Source: Gaeumannomyces sp. JS-464
Lineage: Eukaryota > Ascomycota > Sordariomycetes > Magnaporthales > Magnaporthaceae
DNA length: 64,000 bases
Direction: 5' to 3'
NCBI GenBank assembly: GCA_002197995.1
Contig: NGZR01000001.1
Span: 8,494,001 to 8,558,000 of the forward strand
A model generated the notes under the pieces. The model ran no database searches and was not told the origin of the DNA. It worked only from the letters and a program-made list of their open reading frames with translations. Of the stretch, positions 1 to 10,100 are shown in pieces. Made by a program: the position numbers and the translations under genes. Every line of letters starts with the position of its first letter. The stretch's first letter is position 1.

Positions 1-1916
1 GGCGTCGACGTTCTCCTCGCCGTCCTCATCGTCGCTGCCCTCGTCCTTGCTGATGGCGATGTGGCGGTAGACGCCCCAGTCGTTGTCGTCGGCGCCAAAG
101 TCGTCGTCGTCGCCACCGCGCCGCCGCTTGCGGGACGAGCCGCCCGCACCCCCGGCGGGCGCGTCCGAGGCCAGGTTCGCGATGCTTTTCATGCGCATGA
201 CCGAGGCTAGCGTCTTGCGATTGCCCATGTCCTTCATCAGGTGCTCGCGTTCCTTAATCTTGGCCAGCACTTCCTGGTGCGCCCGCCGCTTCTCGGCAAG
301 CCAGCCCTCGAGGTCGTTGGTGCGCCGCTCCTCGTCCAGGCGCGCCTCCTCAGCTATGCGCGCCTTCTCCGCCTCCTTCTCGGCCTTTGCGCGCGCCCGG
401 GCCTCGTGGTTCGACTTCATGAGCTTCTGCTGCCGCTTGGCCTTGATCCCCGCCTCGTCCAGCTGGTCGTCAGGCACCTCGAGCAGGGAGAAGTCGGGCT
501 CTTCAGCCGCCTCCTCCTCGGCCTCGCCGCCGAGGTCCTTGGTCCGCGCCTTGCGGATCGTCTTCTCCAGCTCCCGGATGGTCTTCTCGAGGTGGGCCTC
601 ATCCTTGACCTCGGCGTCGTCGAGGATGCGCTTCGTCTCCTTCTTGTTTTGGTCGACCAAGCTTGCCTGGACCTTGCGGTAGTATTCGAGCTCCTGTTCC
701 TTCTTGACCAAGCGTTCGAGGCGCATTTTAGCGGCCTGCTCCTGCAGCCTCCTGCCGCTCTCCTTTTTGCGCTCGGCGATACGGGCCAACTCCTCTTCTG
801 ACTTCTGGACAACGACTTCCTCGGTGAAGGGGTACTGGATGATGCGCTCACGGTCCTCAAGACCTGTCCACTCGAGGTATGTGCCCAGCTCTTGGTCGTA
901 GTCCGTGGAGACGTAGCAGAAGTCGCGGAGCATGTGTTCGGTCTGAGACGAGTTGAGCTTGACATTGCCCAGGAAGTCTCGGTACTTGAGCTTGATGAGC
1001 TTGAGCAGGTATTCGGACGCATGCCAGCCGCCCCAGTTCAGGCGTGTGGCCTGGGACAGCAATGCGCGCTGGTTGTATACTGGGATGAGGTGGGTAGCGC
1101 TATAGGAGGACGAGACGACCAGGCCTGTGTTTCCCTTGTTGTGTCTATAGGAGAAGAGAGAGTCGATACCGTAGGCTACCGATGGTGCGCCGTAGCACTC
1201 GAACAGGATCTCGGTCATAGCTATACGGGGGATAAGAGAATGGGTCAGTCAGTGAACGGACGTTGTCTTGGCTCAAAGGACATGTGCTTTCTCTGGATAA
1301 TCGTACATTTACGCGAATAGGGCAAATTCGCAACGGTTTCTGTCATGACGATGGGCCTGTCTATCGAGTCGCCTGTGTCATTGAGCCCCAGCTTGATGAA
1401 GATGTAGTCGAGGACGTGCTCCATGACGTCCCAGTTGCTGATGATGCCGGTACCGGCCTCGTATGCGTTCCGGATGTGGCCCTTTGCGGTCGTGTCCGAG
1501 TAGCAGTCCCAACCGGCGAAGGAGAAGGTCTTGCCGAGCTTGCGGTCGCGGTACTTGGCCATTATGGGCGGCAGCACGAAGCGCGGGTCTTTGTCGAAGG
1601 ACCAGCCGGCCCTGACGGCCGAGGATCCGCAGTCTATCACGATGGCCGGGGGCGGCGCGGTGCCCGTCGCGGCCAGCGCGTTGGCGCGCTCGAGGCCGTC
1701 GGGCTGGGGCGGCTCGTACTTGTCAAACTTTGACTCCCGGACGGTGCGTATCGTCGGTTCGGGGAGCCGCCGCCAGGCTTCTCGCAGTGGCGCATCCGCC
1801 ATGGCGACGTCGGGCTCGTCGAGGACCATGGGCGCCATCCTAGTCTCGGGGTCGGAGCGGGACAGAGAGGAAGGGTAGGGTCGGTCGCCTACGAGGTCGG
1901 AGGTGGTCGATGTCAC
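1..1916 (-). CDS. arp5: Actin-related protein 5 (INO80 complex), 3' end cut by window edge
   Basis: Arp5 is an actin-fold subunit of the INO80 nucleosome-remodelling complex, where it pairs with Ies6 and couples ATP hydrolysis to nucleosome sliding in the nucleus. Two exons are seen: 1313-1916 and 1-1220 (open to the window edge), with a 92-bp intron at 1221-1312. Exon 1 starts with MTSTTSDLVGD and contains the actin nucleotide-loop motif IVIDCGSSAVRAGW and the segment GIISNWDVMEHVLDYIF. Exon 2 begins MTEILFECYGAPSVAYGIDSLFSYRHN. From about 780 down to 180 the protein is a long charged, coiled-coil-like Glu/Lys/Arg insertion, which is typical of Arp5 and absent from actin. Actin subdomains after the insertion lie outside the window. 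Start chosen as the first in-frame ATG, about 80 residues before the actin motif. The gene is on the same strand as dad4, 349 bp downstream of it. Identity is firm; the exact 3' structure cannot be seen. Confidence 0.93.
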
Positions 1917-2265
1917 CGAGGAATTCGATGGGTCATTGTTAGGTGAGCAAGCTCTGGGGTTGTCGAATATTGGTTCGGATTACAAGGTTTGGATTTGGCC
2001 GTGGAACTTTGGTCGTCGAGCGGCGGCGATCGACATGGGGCGGACGGCAGGGAGCTGGAGCTCTCCGCTTGGCCCAGCGGCCATGCAAGGGCCGCCTTCG
2101 AGACCCACCCATTCAGCAACATCTGACTTGTCGAGAGTCTGGTTTCATCCCTCGCAAAAAAAAAAAAAAAAAAAAAAAGTGTCCCGAATACGCCTAAAAC
2201 TATATTTCTGAGAAGCCTCGACCATCTACTATCAAAAGGAAAGCCAATGTGTCTGGTCGGCCAGT
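1917..2265. other. arp5-dad4 spacer with A23 homopolymer
   Basis: This spacer between the dad4 stop and the arp5 start holds no gene. It contains an uninterrupted run of 23 A on the plus strand at 2156-2178 (poly-T on the transcribed strand of arp5), plausibly in the arp5 promoter or 5' UTR. Homopolymers of this length are length-unstable and poorly measured. Confidence 0.6.
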
Positions 2266-2778
2266 TCATGCCGGATCCTTCAGGTTGTCGGTTGCTGATG
2301 GACGCCAAGCCGATAGAGAGTGTCAGTCAAGAGACGCCCCCAAGAAACCAAGGCACAGAAAGGAGCATGTCAATACGCACCCTCGAGATGGAATAGGACA
2401 TTGGACTGGTAGTTCTTGAACATCTGGGCAACTAGCTCAACGTTCATGTTCTGGATGTTGATCTCCTGTTGGGCCCAAGTGAGGCGGTTCAGTCTTCGAA
2501 TCTCCCTATCAAGGGTTAAGTAGAGTGGAGTGGATTATTGCCATACCTGCAGAGACTTGTTCATCACCACGATGGCCTCGTTCAATTTCTCCTAGGGGCG
2601 TTCAGCGTTCTAGATCTGGACACTGACAGCTCTTCCAGTCAGACCTCGTGCCTTACCACATTGGTGATTATGCGGGACAGCAGCAGGTTCTGCTGGTGTT
2701 CGTGGGGGCTCTCCTATGATTCAGTTAGAACACCGCCCGTCATCTTATTATACCTTATTATGTTGGTCTTATTACCAT
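2266..2778 (-). CDS. dad4: DASH/Dam1 complex subunit Dad4, five exons
   Basis: Dad4 is a very small subunit of the DASH/Dam1 ring that couples kinetochores to microtubule plus ends. It is spread over five exons: 2776-2778 (the ATG alone), 2657-2713, 2547-2591, 2381-2465 and 2266-2294; introns are 62, 65, 81 and 86 bp, all GT-AG. Joined length is 72 residues, the normal size of the family. Recognisable segments are [20 protein letters not shown] (exons 2-3), [20 protein letters not shown] (exon 4) and the terminal ATDNLKDPA. Exon phases close exactly (19 codons, 15 codons, 28 codons plus one base). The start codon is directly followed by a GTAATAAG donor, so the second residue is made from exon 2. 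The gene is divergent from ies6 (373 bp between starts) and lies between the two INO80 partners. It is easily missed by gene callers because no exon exceeds 28 codons. Confidence 0.93.
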
Positions 2779-3151
2779 TTTCGAAGTAGATAGCTTGCCG
2801 AGTTGTCCCTTGGTATCCACATAGAAGTGACAGGCTGAAATACCAACCGCCGCTGTTGATTTCTAGGTGTACCGTCTGCTCTCAGTCCACTCGTCAATCT
2901 TCCTTCAGAACGCGACGCGGGGGACAACTTGGGCTCACAGATGACAAACGGGCCCCACAGCATTGAGCCCGCAGACTGGGGTCCCCATGTGCTTATGTGG
3001 GGCCGACTGACCGCTTATCGGTTATCGCATCACGTAGCTTCCATTGCGCGCGGTAGCCCAGGCATTGAGAGTTCCTGTCGTTGGATTCTCGGCGCCGCTC
3101 GTCCATCCTCCACGCCGACATCCATCACAAGCCTCCCAACTCGCCCCGGCC

Positions 3152-3787
3152 ATGTCAAAAGAACTCAGCGCCGAGGCCCAGGCGGCCCAGGCGGCCCACC
3201 AGCAGCTGATCGAGCAGCTCGACAACCACTCGGTGCACAAGTCGTTCCGCAACCCCAGCTGGCGGCCGAACCAGCGCCGCAACAAGAACATCAAGACCAT
3301 CCTCGTCGACGCCTCGCGCAAGGAGGCCTCCGTCATCGCCACGCCTCAGGACAACAACAGCGGCGCCGCCACCCCCTTGCCCCCCGCCGCCGGCGCGGCC
3401 GGTCACGACGACGGCCTCTCGACCAGCGGCATGTCCACGCCCGCGGGCGGCGGCAGCGCCGCCAACGGCAGCAACAGCCTACAGCCGAACCTCGCCCAGG
3501 CCTCGCGCAGCCTCAGCAAGCTGGTGCTGGAGAAGAGCCTGAAGCCAGCGGGCGCGGGCGCCGGCCCGTCGGCGCCCAGCGCCACGTACACCAACATCGA
3601 GAGCGCGCCGAGCATGGCGCCCCTGAAGCGCTACTGCGACATCACCGGCCTGCCCGCCCCCTACACCGACCCCAAGACGCGGCTGAGGTACCACAACCGC
3701 GAGGTCTTCTCCATCATCAGGTCGTTCCCCCAGGGCGTGGCGGAGCAGTTCTTGGAGGCGCGCGGAGCCCAGACCGTGCTGAAGTGA
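3152..3787 (+). CDS. ies6: INO80 complex subunit Ies6 (YL1 C-terminal domain)
   Basis: Ies6 binds Arp5 and with it forms a nucleosome-contacting module of the INO80 remodeller in the nucleus. The single exon encodes 211 residues. The N-terminal part has NHSVHKSFRNPSWRPNQRR and NKNIKTILVDASRKEASV, a conserved basic stretch of the family; a low-complexity Ala/Gly/Ser linker follows; the last about 50 residues form the YL1_C domain, with KRYCDITGLPAPYTDP and RYHNREVFSIIRSFPQG. The start at 3152 (context ccATGtc, product MSKELSAEAQ) is preferred over an in-frame ATG 108 bases upstream because the extra residues show no family resemblance and are probably 5' UTR. It is transcribed away from dad4 and shares its promoter region. 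Identity rests on the YL1_C domain plus the N-terminal motif. Confidence 0.9.
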   Translation: MSKELSAEAQAAQAAHQQLIEQLDNHSVHKSFRNPSWRPNQRRNKNIKTILVDASRKEASVIATPQDNNSGAATPLPPAAGAAGHDDGLSTSGMSTPAGGGSAANGSNSLQPNLAQASRSLSKLVLEKSLKPAGAGAGPSAPSATYTNIESAPSMAPLKRYCDITGLPAPYTDPKTRLRYHNREVFSIIRSFPQGVAEQFLEARGAQTVLK

Positions 3788-4806
3788 CCGCAGACGTTTT
3801 GTTTTTATATATCGGGCGGCACATGTACGAATCACAGGCAAGAAAAAGGCGTTTTACGGGGGTATTGGGAAATGCAATTCACAGTCGTCGTAGCAAGTAT
3901 ATCAAGTCGGAATCGACCATGGATAATCGACAGGGAGGGCGTGCGTGTGTATATGTCCGACCGACAAAGTCAAGCTTCAGCTAAGCACCCAATGCCTCTC
4001 GACACCGGGATGCAATTGACGCTCCGGCTTAATCGCGATCGAGTGTTGATCTCTGCCTGTATCAGACCGACCACCGGGGCGTCGAGAAAGGACGGCCCCC
4101 AGTTACCATAGCTCAGAAAGCTAGGCCGCCGCGGCAAGTGAATGAAACGAAAAGGAGGTAACCTCATGAACGAGGTTCAACCTACCTACCTACCTACCTA
4201 CCTAGTACTACCCTGAAAGTATGTCGAGGCGATATCAAATGCACATCGGCTACCCGACAATGCCTCAGGGGTGCGAGTGATTGCTGTTGTCGAAGCGAGC
4301 AGTCCTCAACCAAGACCAAAACGTCGCAAAATGTGTGATGTGGAAAAGGCGCAAAGGCTTTACGACGTAAAAAAGCTTTTCGTCTTTTTAAGTGCGGCTC
4401 AGCCACTTGTGGCGTGCATGCCACGGCGTGTCTGGACCCCTGTTCGCATCCCGCCGGGCAATTCAGGCCCCTGGCCGAATCGACAAGGATGGATGCCAGA
4501 CGCGGACGGGACTTTCGTGTCGTCTTTTGGCTGCGCTGCAACTCCTTTTGCGACAGCCAGCTTTGCCCTTGTCAGAAACCCCCCCGATCCACTACCTCGC
4601 ACCTTTTGTCCTTCGTGTCCATTGATGCGATAGACAACCTCCGTGTCCGACCAACGTCGTTGTCTATACATAAAAACCTCTCAGCGACCACAGGCCTCCT
4701 AACGTCGCCCGCCCACCACACTGCCGACAGTTCGCACGAGCTATATCTCCTGGTTTATCTGGAGATCGACCGCATTTGCCCTCCATCCCTCTAGTCGCTC
4801 CACAAA
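3788..4806. repeat. ies6-got1 spacer with (CCTA)6 microsatellite
   Basis: About 1 kb between ies6 and got1. No open frame in it looks like a conserved protein. A short tetranucleotide repeat, (CCTA)6, lies at 4181-4204. The last few hundred bases, which are pyrimidine-rich, are probably the got1 promoter and 5' UTR. Confidence 0.6.
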
Positions 4807-5603
4807 ATGTCCATGTGGCTTTCAGATACCCAAAGTCAGTCCAACCACCATAGTGCCTAGGTGCTCCCAAGAAGTGCTCGTCCACATGCTGACAATATGT
4901 TTTATCGCACAGAGATCGGGGTAGCCTTCTGCTCTGGTGGTAGGTACGACGCATCGTCGTGTCTCGGTCCCCGGCCTCGCCGAGCTGCGGTGAGGCACGT
5001 CGGCTAACCTCGGAGTCGTTTGGCGGGGTTGTAGGAGGCTTCTTCCTGATCGCGGGTGTGATGATGTTCTTTGACCGGGCGATGTAAGCAACACCCCCTT
5101 CCCCCTGAGACTATCCGATCACCTCCACCTCGTCGTTCCGGAAGTGAGCGGAGGCTAACACGGAACACGCTACAGGCTCGCCATGGGAAACGTATGCGAC
5201 TCAGCTCCCAACCCTATACTCTTCTTTTCCCCGCCCTCCCGACGAACCCGACGAACCCGACGATGAAGCTAACCACATAACTCGGTTGCGCCCCGACCCA
5301 CAGATCCTCTTCCTCATCGGCCTCACCATCATCATCGGGCCCCAAAAGACGCTGCTCTTCTTCGCGAGGAAACAAAAGGCCAAGGGCACCGCCGCCTTTT
5401 TCCTGGGCCTCCTCCTCATCCTGATGAAGTGGCCCCTGGTCGGCTTCTGCGTCGAGCTGTACGGCATTGCCATCCTCTTTGGCGACTTCCTCGGCACCAT
5501 CGCCGGCTTCGCAAGGAACGCCCCCGTCATCGGCCCCTACATCGGCATCCTCGTCGACCGCATCGGGCTCGGTGGGAGGCGCAATGCCGAGCTCCCCGTC
5601 TGA
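4807..5603 (+). CDS. got1: Got1-family Golgi vesicle transport protein, five exons
   Basis: Got1 is a small four-helix membrane protein of ER/Golgi vesicles that supports COPII-dependent and Golgi-to-endosome transport. Exons: 4807-4834, 4913-4939, 5035-5083, 5176-5191 (only 16 nt) and 5304-5603; total 139 residues, matching the family's usual length of about 138. Joined segments read MWLSDTQK, IGVAFCSGG, FFLIAGVMMFFDRAM, LAMGN and then ILFLIGLTIIIGPQKTLLFF. Hydrophobic helices cover most of the protein, with the conserved GPQKT loop between helices 2 and 3. Met-1 (4807) and Met-3 (4813) are both possible starts; other Got1 proteins begin near the second. Splice sites are GT-AG throughout, and phases close without loss. 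The 16-nt exon encodes part of LAMGN; missing it would shift the frame and delete the junction of two helices. Confidence 0.93.
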
Positions 5604-6277
5604 GCTCTGTCAAGTCACTCGAGTCGAGTTCCCTCCGGGGCCGTAGTCCTGCGGCACGTGTCACGAGTAGGAAGAAACCTTTAGACTTGTCATATGTACA
5701 CTTTTTTGGAAAGGCGTTCAAGGGTTACAGGATACCCGGTTTATATACCACAGCCGTGAAGCCGTGGGGCACTGCCTCGAGCAGTCCTTCCGAGTCTTCG
5801 GCGGCAACACCCCTGGCTGCATTCGGTAGTCAAGGCGAAGAGCGGGGACATGCGTGTGGACAACAGACAACAATGACCACTTGTCGAAACTTCGATGCTT
5901 CATTAGGCAGAATCCACGCATCGCCACTTTATCACGGAGATCAAGTGTGCGAGGGAAACAAGGAAGCCAAAAAAGACATTGAGAGACAAACAGAAAACCA
6001 ATCACAAAAGACCAGGAAACAGATGCGTGTTCTTTCATACCTATTCCTGGGTGAAGTCTCAAATATAGAACAAGTCCTTGCCGGGAGCAGAGCGGGATGA
6101 AGCCTCGCGACACCCGCTAGACCCGGTCTCTCTTTTTCTCTCTTCGCGTCATCATATAATTGACTTGACAAGGGGTCACACCACTGCGGCCAAGGAGGAT
6201 AAAGGGGTAAGGGTGGGGGTTTGAATACCTCCAGATGAATCAACGTCGCCTATCTATCTGGAGAGATTGTGTGCCAT
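5604..6277. other. Convergent 3' region between got1 and profilin
   Basis: This 674-bp stretch separates two converging genes and presumably holds both 3' UTRs. I see no conserved open frame, repeat or RNA gene in it. Confidence 0.5.
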
Positions 6278-7129
6278 TTAGTAGCCCAGGGGCTTCAGGT
6301 AGTCGGCGAGGGCACCGGTGGCCGCCACGGCGTTGCCAGCGATGGCCTGCTCGTTGTGGTGCCCGATGAGGATGGCCTGTTGTGACTTGGCGATGCAGAT
6401 GCCGGAGCGACCCTGTTGTCGATGGCAGAAGAAAGGGGCGTGTGAGCATATTGCTCGATCTCTCCCACGTACACCGGTGTCTGTCGAAATAAGGGTGTGT
6501 CACGGGGAAAAATGCGGGTTGTATCGTACCTGTCTGGCGTAGATTGAGGTATCATCGACGTTGGTCAAGACATAGCGCTCCTTGCAAACGTACATGCCCT
6601 CGGCGAGGGCGTGGTCGCGTGCGCCGTTCGCGTTCGCCAGGATGTCGGCGATGGTCTTCATCTCGGTAGGCTCGAGCTGTTGATTCCGCCACGCGTACAG
6701 TCGTCAGTCGAATGTACTGTTGTGCCGCCAACATCCATCATCCCACGTGGTAGGTATTCCTAGTTGTGGCGAGAGGAGGGGTAGAGAGAAGGCCTTGGGT
6801 GTACCTTGAAGCCGGCTGAGGTGGCCCACTCGCTATCGCCGGCGGCGCTGATGATGGCGGCCTTGTCGATGTGGCCGGTGCCGACGAGGCTAGAAGCAAA
6901 TCACGATGTGAGTAGCCCAGAACTTATCTCACTTTCCATCTCTGCTTCGCGGGGCGAGGTTCCTCGGAGGGTCATCATCGCTTATTTACCTGCTGTCAAC
7001 GTAGGCTGTCGCGGGTGACAGGTTGCATCGTTAGCTTCATCAGCTCTGCATGTCGGGAGTGAGGGGTTAAAGGGCGAGGCAGTCGGCGAGCGTCCGAGAG
7101 GGGGCATCGAGCTTACCCTGCCACGACAT
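6278..7129 (-). CDS. Profilin, five exons
   Basis: Profilin binds monomeric actin, proline-rich ligands such as formins, and phosphoinositides, controlling actin polymerisation in the cytoplasm. Exons: 7117-7129 (13 nt), 6990-7005 (16 nt), 6805-6889, 6530-6676 and 6278-6412, giving 131 residues, the usual profilin length. The N-terminus MSWQAYVDSSLVGTGHIDKA is the classic profilin signature. Internal segments EWATSAGFK, TIADILANANGARDHALAEG, ERYVLTNVDDTSIYARQ and GRSGICIAKSQQAILIGHHN follow, and the protein ends ADYLKPLGY. All introns (100-128 bp) are GT-AG and all phases close. As in many fungal actin-cytoskeleton genes the introns cluster at the 5' end, producing two very small coding exons. 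The gene converges with got1. Function is certain from sequence; the symbol is left empty because usage differs between species. Confidence 0.96.
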
Positions 7130-10100
7130 TGTGAGATGCGGGAAGAGAAAATAGAAAAGCTTGGACTAGGAGAAAGAAAGGCGCGGGACGTGGTCCTGGC
7201 GATGGGATGGAGTGCGATGACGGGGTTACGCGTCTGCGCTGGGCGTGTGAAGAATCCGTCGGTAAAGGGTAGACGCTGCGACTTGTCGGGAGGTCTCGGT
7301 AGGGAGTTCTTTTGCTTGGTATCAAATGGTGGGAGCTTCCCGCGTCAAGCCCAGTCCATTAATCCATGCGGCTACGCTGGCGGGGATGCAGTGACTGACG
7401 GAGCCCCGCCATCGGGTGCCTCTGCCCGGGACAGGGCCAAAGCAAGGTGGAAAAAAAAGGAGGGGCATGGCGGGATTATGCTATCACATGTGGCTCGATT
7501 GCCTGTTACGTCAGCCGGCAGCATTTGGTTAGAGAGGCAATTTGACTTGCCACAGCAAAAGCTCAACGCAATGACAATGGAAGGGCTTAAGCACCCAAGG
7601 TAGATGAGCAGACGCACAGTTCATTGCGCTGGAGCATCTTTATAACATCGGATTGGGACTGCTCTGCTTGCATTATGCAGACATCTTTCGTGTCCTTGTC
7701 CCGTCCTATCGAGGGCAATTCAATTTTGGGCTGAGGCACACAGAGCAGGTAAGCCGCAACGTTTGCTCAAGGCTCAAGACAACCAACCAAGCTGACGGTA
7801 CTCGGGCCTGAGAGAGATAATGATAGATCGTTCAAAGATGGTACCCCTTGCTTGTAGACGAGGGAGCTCGGTAGCTACCCTCGAATCGACATACATCACC
7901 GTTCATCCTTTTTGCCTCTATCAAAATGTGGTATGGACTAAAGTGATCTACAGGCTTATTGGGCCGTGCGCGTGAAACCTCAAGCGACCCCTTCAGGCCC
8001 GACAAGTCAGACACGGCGAAGCTGTTGCCAAGATGGCTTCTGAAATCCCGTCGAGCTACCCAGCCCACTAGAGCAACCTTCTAATTTAGGAGGCGCTCCC
8101 CCGTAATCCAAACACCTCATCCACTACATCGCACGATCTGTCACTCCCTCGAATCGATCACGATCCGCGTCGGTGGTTCAGGCAAGGGATATGACACATT
8201 CATGCGAACGCCTATGATCGGGGCTATTCTCATGTTAGTCAAAACAGCTAGGGCCTTCCTTGGTGGCCGCGGCGAATTGGTGGCGCAAGCAGCGATCGCC
8301 GTTGTCCAACCGACATCAAAGTTCGGTAAGCTGTCCCATCCAGAGGCTAATAGTACCGAACAAGGGGCCCGGTGCATCAACTTGATGGCCAGGCAATAGC
8401 GACAAAATAGCCACCAGCCCGGGTAAGCTTATTGAGTACAGGCCGCCATGCCGCATAGCCTCAACTACGTGTATTGTGCGCACGCATGGCTCACTTGTCA
8501 GCCGGGCCGTCATCACACATTGGGCCGAGGACGGATAGAGCATTTATCGCGGACTGGGTAAATGTCCACGGACACCATGAAGTCGGAGCCGCATGGCCCT
8601 CCGTCTGTTCTCCTCTGATATTGTGACCAGCACGGATCAGGCATGCTGACGAAGGAACGCACATTGGGAGCCTTTTCCTCTGGCCTGAACTTAAGCAGCA
8701 TCCGATTTGCGAATTGCAACGGGACCGAGGTCGATGGCCCAAAGGCAAAAATGTCTCGATACCTGCGGATGGGAAACATAAACGGAAAATGAACGAAAAC
8801 GGAAAATACCCTGCGGCGATCACGATCCAGAGGTAGCTACCTGCCTAAACGGGAAAGTGCTAGCAAAAACAGCAGACGTTGTGTTGGCCTCCGAGCTCTT
8901 TTTGTTGGTTTGGAAAGCCTCGGTCGTCTGCAGAATTTCTGAATGCGCCCGCGCAATGTCGTAATTGGATTGCACAGCGCAGCGCAGAGCTAGATGGATC
9001 CCTGGAGCCGGCACAAGTATTTGCAAAACATAGACGCGGGATCCTGGGCGGCGCGCCCTGTTCCAGCAGGATGAAACGGCCTCCTTGGGGACTCGGCAGC
9101 TGACTGCGCGGGACCGGTATTGGCCTGACCAAGATGCCGGCCGTTTGGTGTAGCATTCGATGGGGGAAGGGTGAACCCTGGGACCTTGAAGTGGCAGTTG
9201 ACAGCAGCTTATATCGAACGATTTATTGAGGCGCCTGGGCGCCAAAGGTCGTATAGGCGCTGGCTCCTGCGCTTTCATGAGACGAAAGTAAGCGTGCGCG
9301 CACTGCGACGTCGGCCCAGTCATTCACCGCGAGATCGAGATGTGCCGTGAGTGAGCCTTGGCTCGGGGTTGGCGAGACGTTGATGTTGCCTTGTCCCTTG
9401 TTCCAGCAAGGCGTCAGCTGTCGGGATCTGGACCTGATCGCTCCGTCGCTAGGCTGGGGGACAGGAAAACAATGGATATTAGGGGCGATCTTGGGTCGTC
9501 CACTGGCGAGGCTTGCGCTCATAGCCGATAGGGACCAGTCGGGTATTTTTTTTCAGTGCTTTCCAGTGAACCGTGCAGGCACACAGGTACTAGACGGCCT
9601 GTGGGCAGGGGTGCTTGCCTGTGAGTTTCGTGGAACCGGAAAGGACGCCATACCCCGTTTGGCTTTTGACGTGATCCACAAAGAGCCCACTAGCATCCCT
9701 GTGGTGGAAGCAACCACCCTTGATGCACTGCGACAGGCCTCCTCTAATTTCCATCCTTCTGGCAAACACGACCGCGCGAATGCATCAATCACACCTTGGA
9801 TTTCGCTCTCCTGTTTCCAAATTTGGTTGCCACCCTTGCGCAGAATGCAGCAGAGTCCTGCTCCAGTCGCCTTAACGTGCGACAATCCTAGGGGCGTTTT
9901 GAAGGGCCTCCAATGAAGATGCCATGTCCACGAGCCAAACGACCAAGATGCTGTGCAGCCGTCGCCGAAACTCGTTCCTCCGTCCGTCTTGTTCTCAGCT
10001 CGCATCCGAGGTCTCTTCCAACGTCACTCGCATCCCTTGCCTCGTGCTTTCGATGACCTCGCCAGTCCCAGGAGCAGGTGGGGTGGCACTAGCAACGGGG

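Noticed and set aside
8820..9916. Open frames of about 167 (minus) and 189 (plus) codons
   Set aside because: Composition and overlap fit chance frames; no motif, no start-context or splice support.
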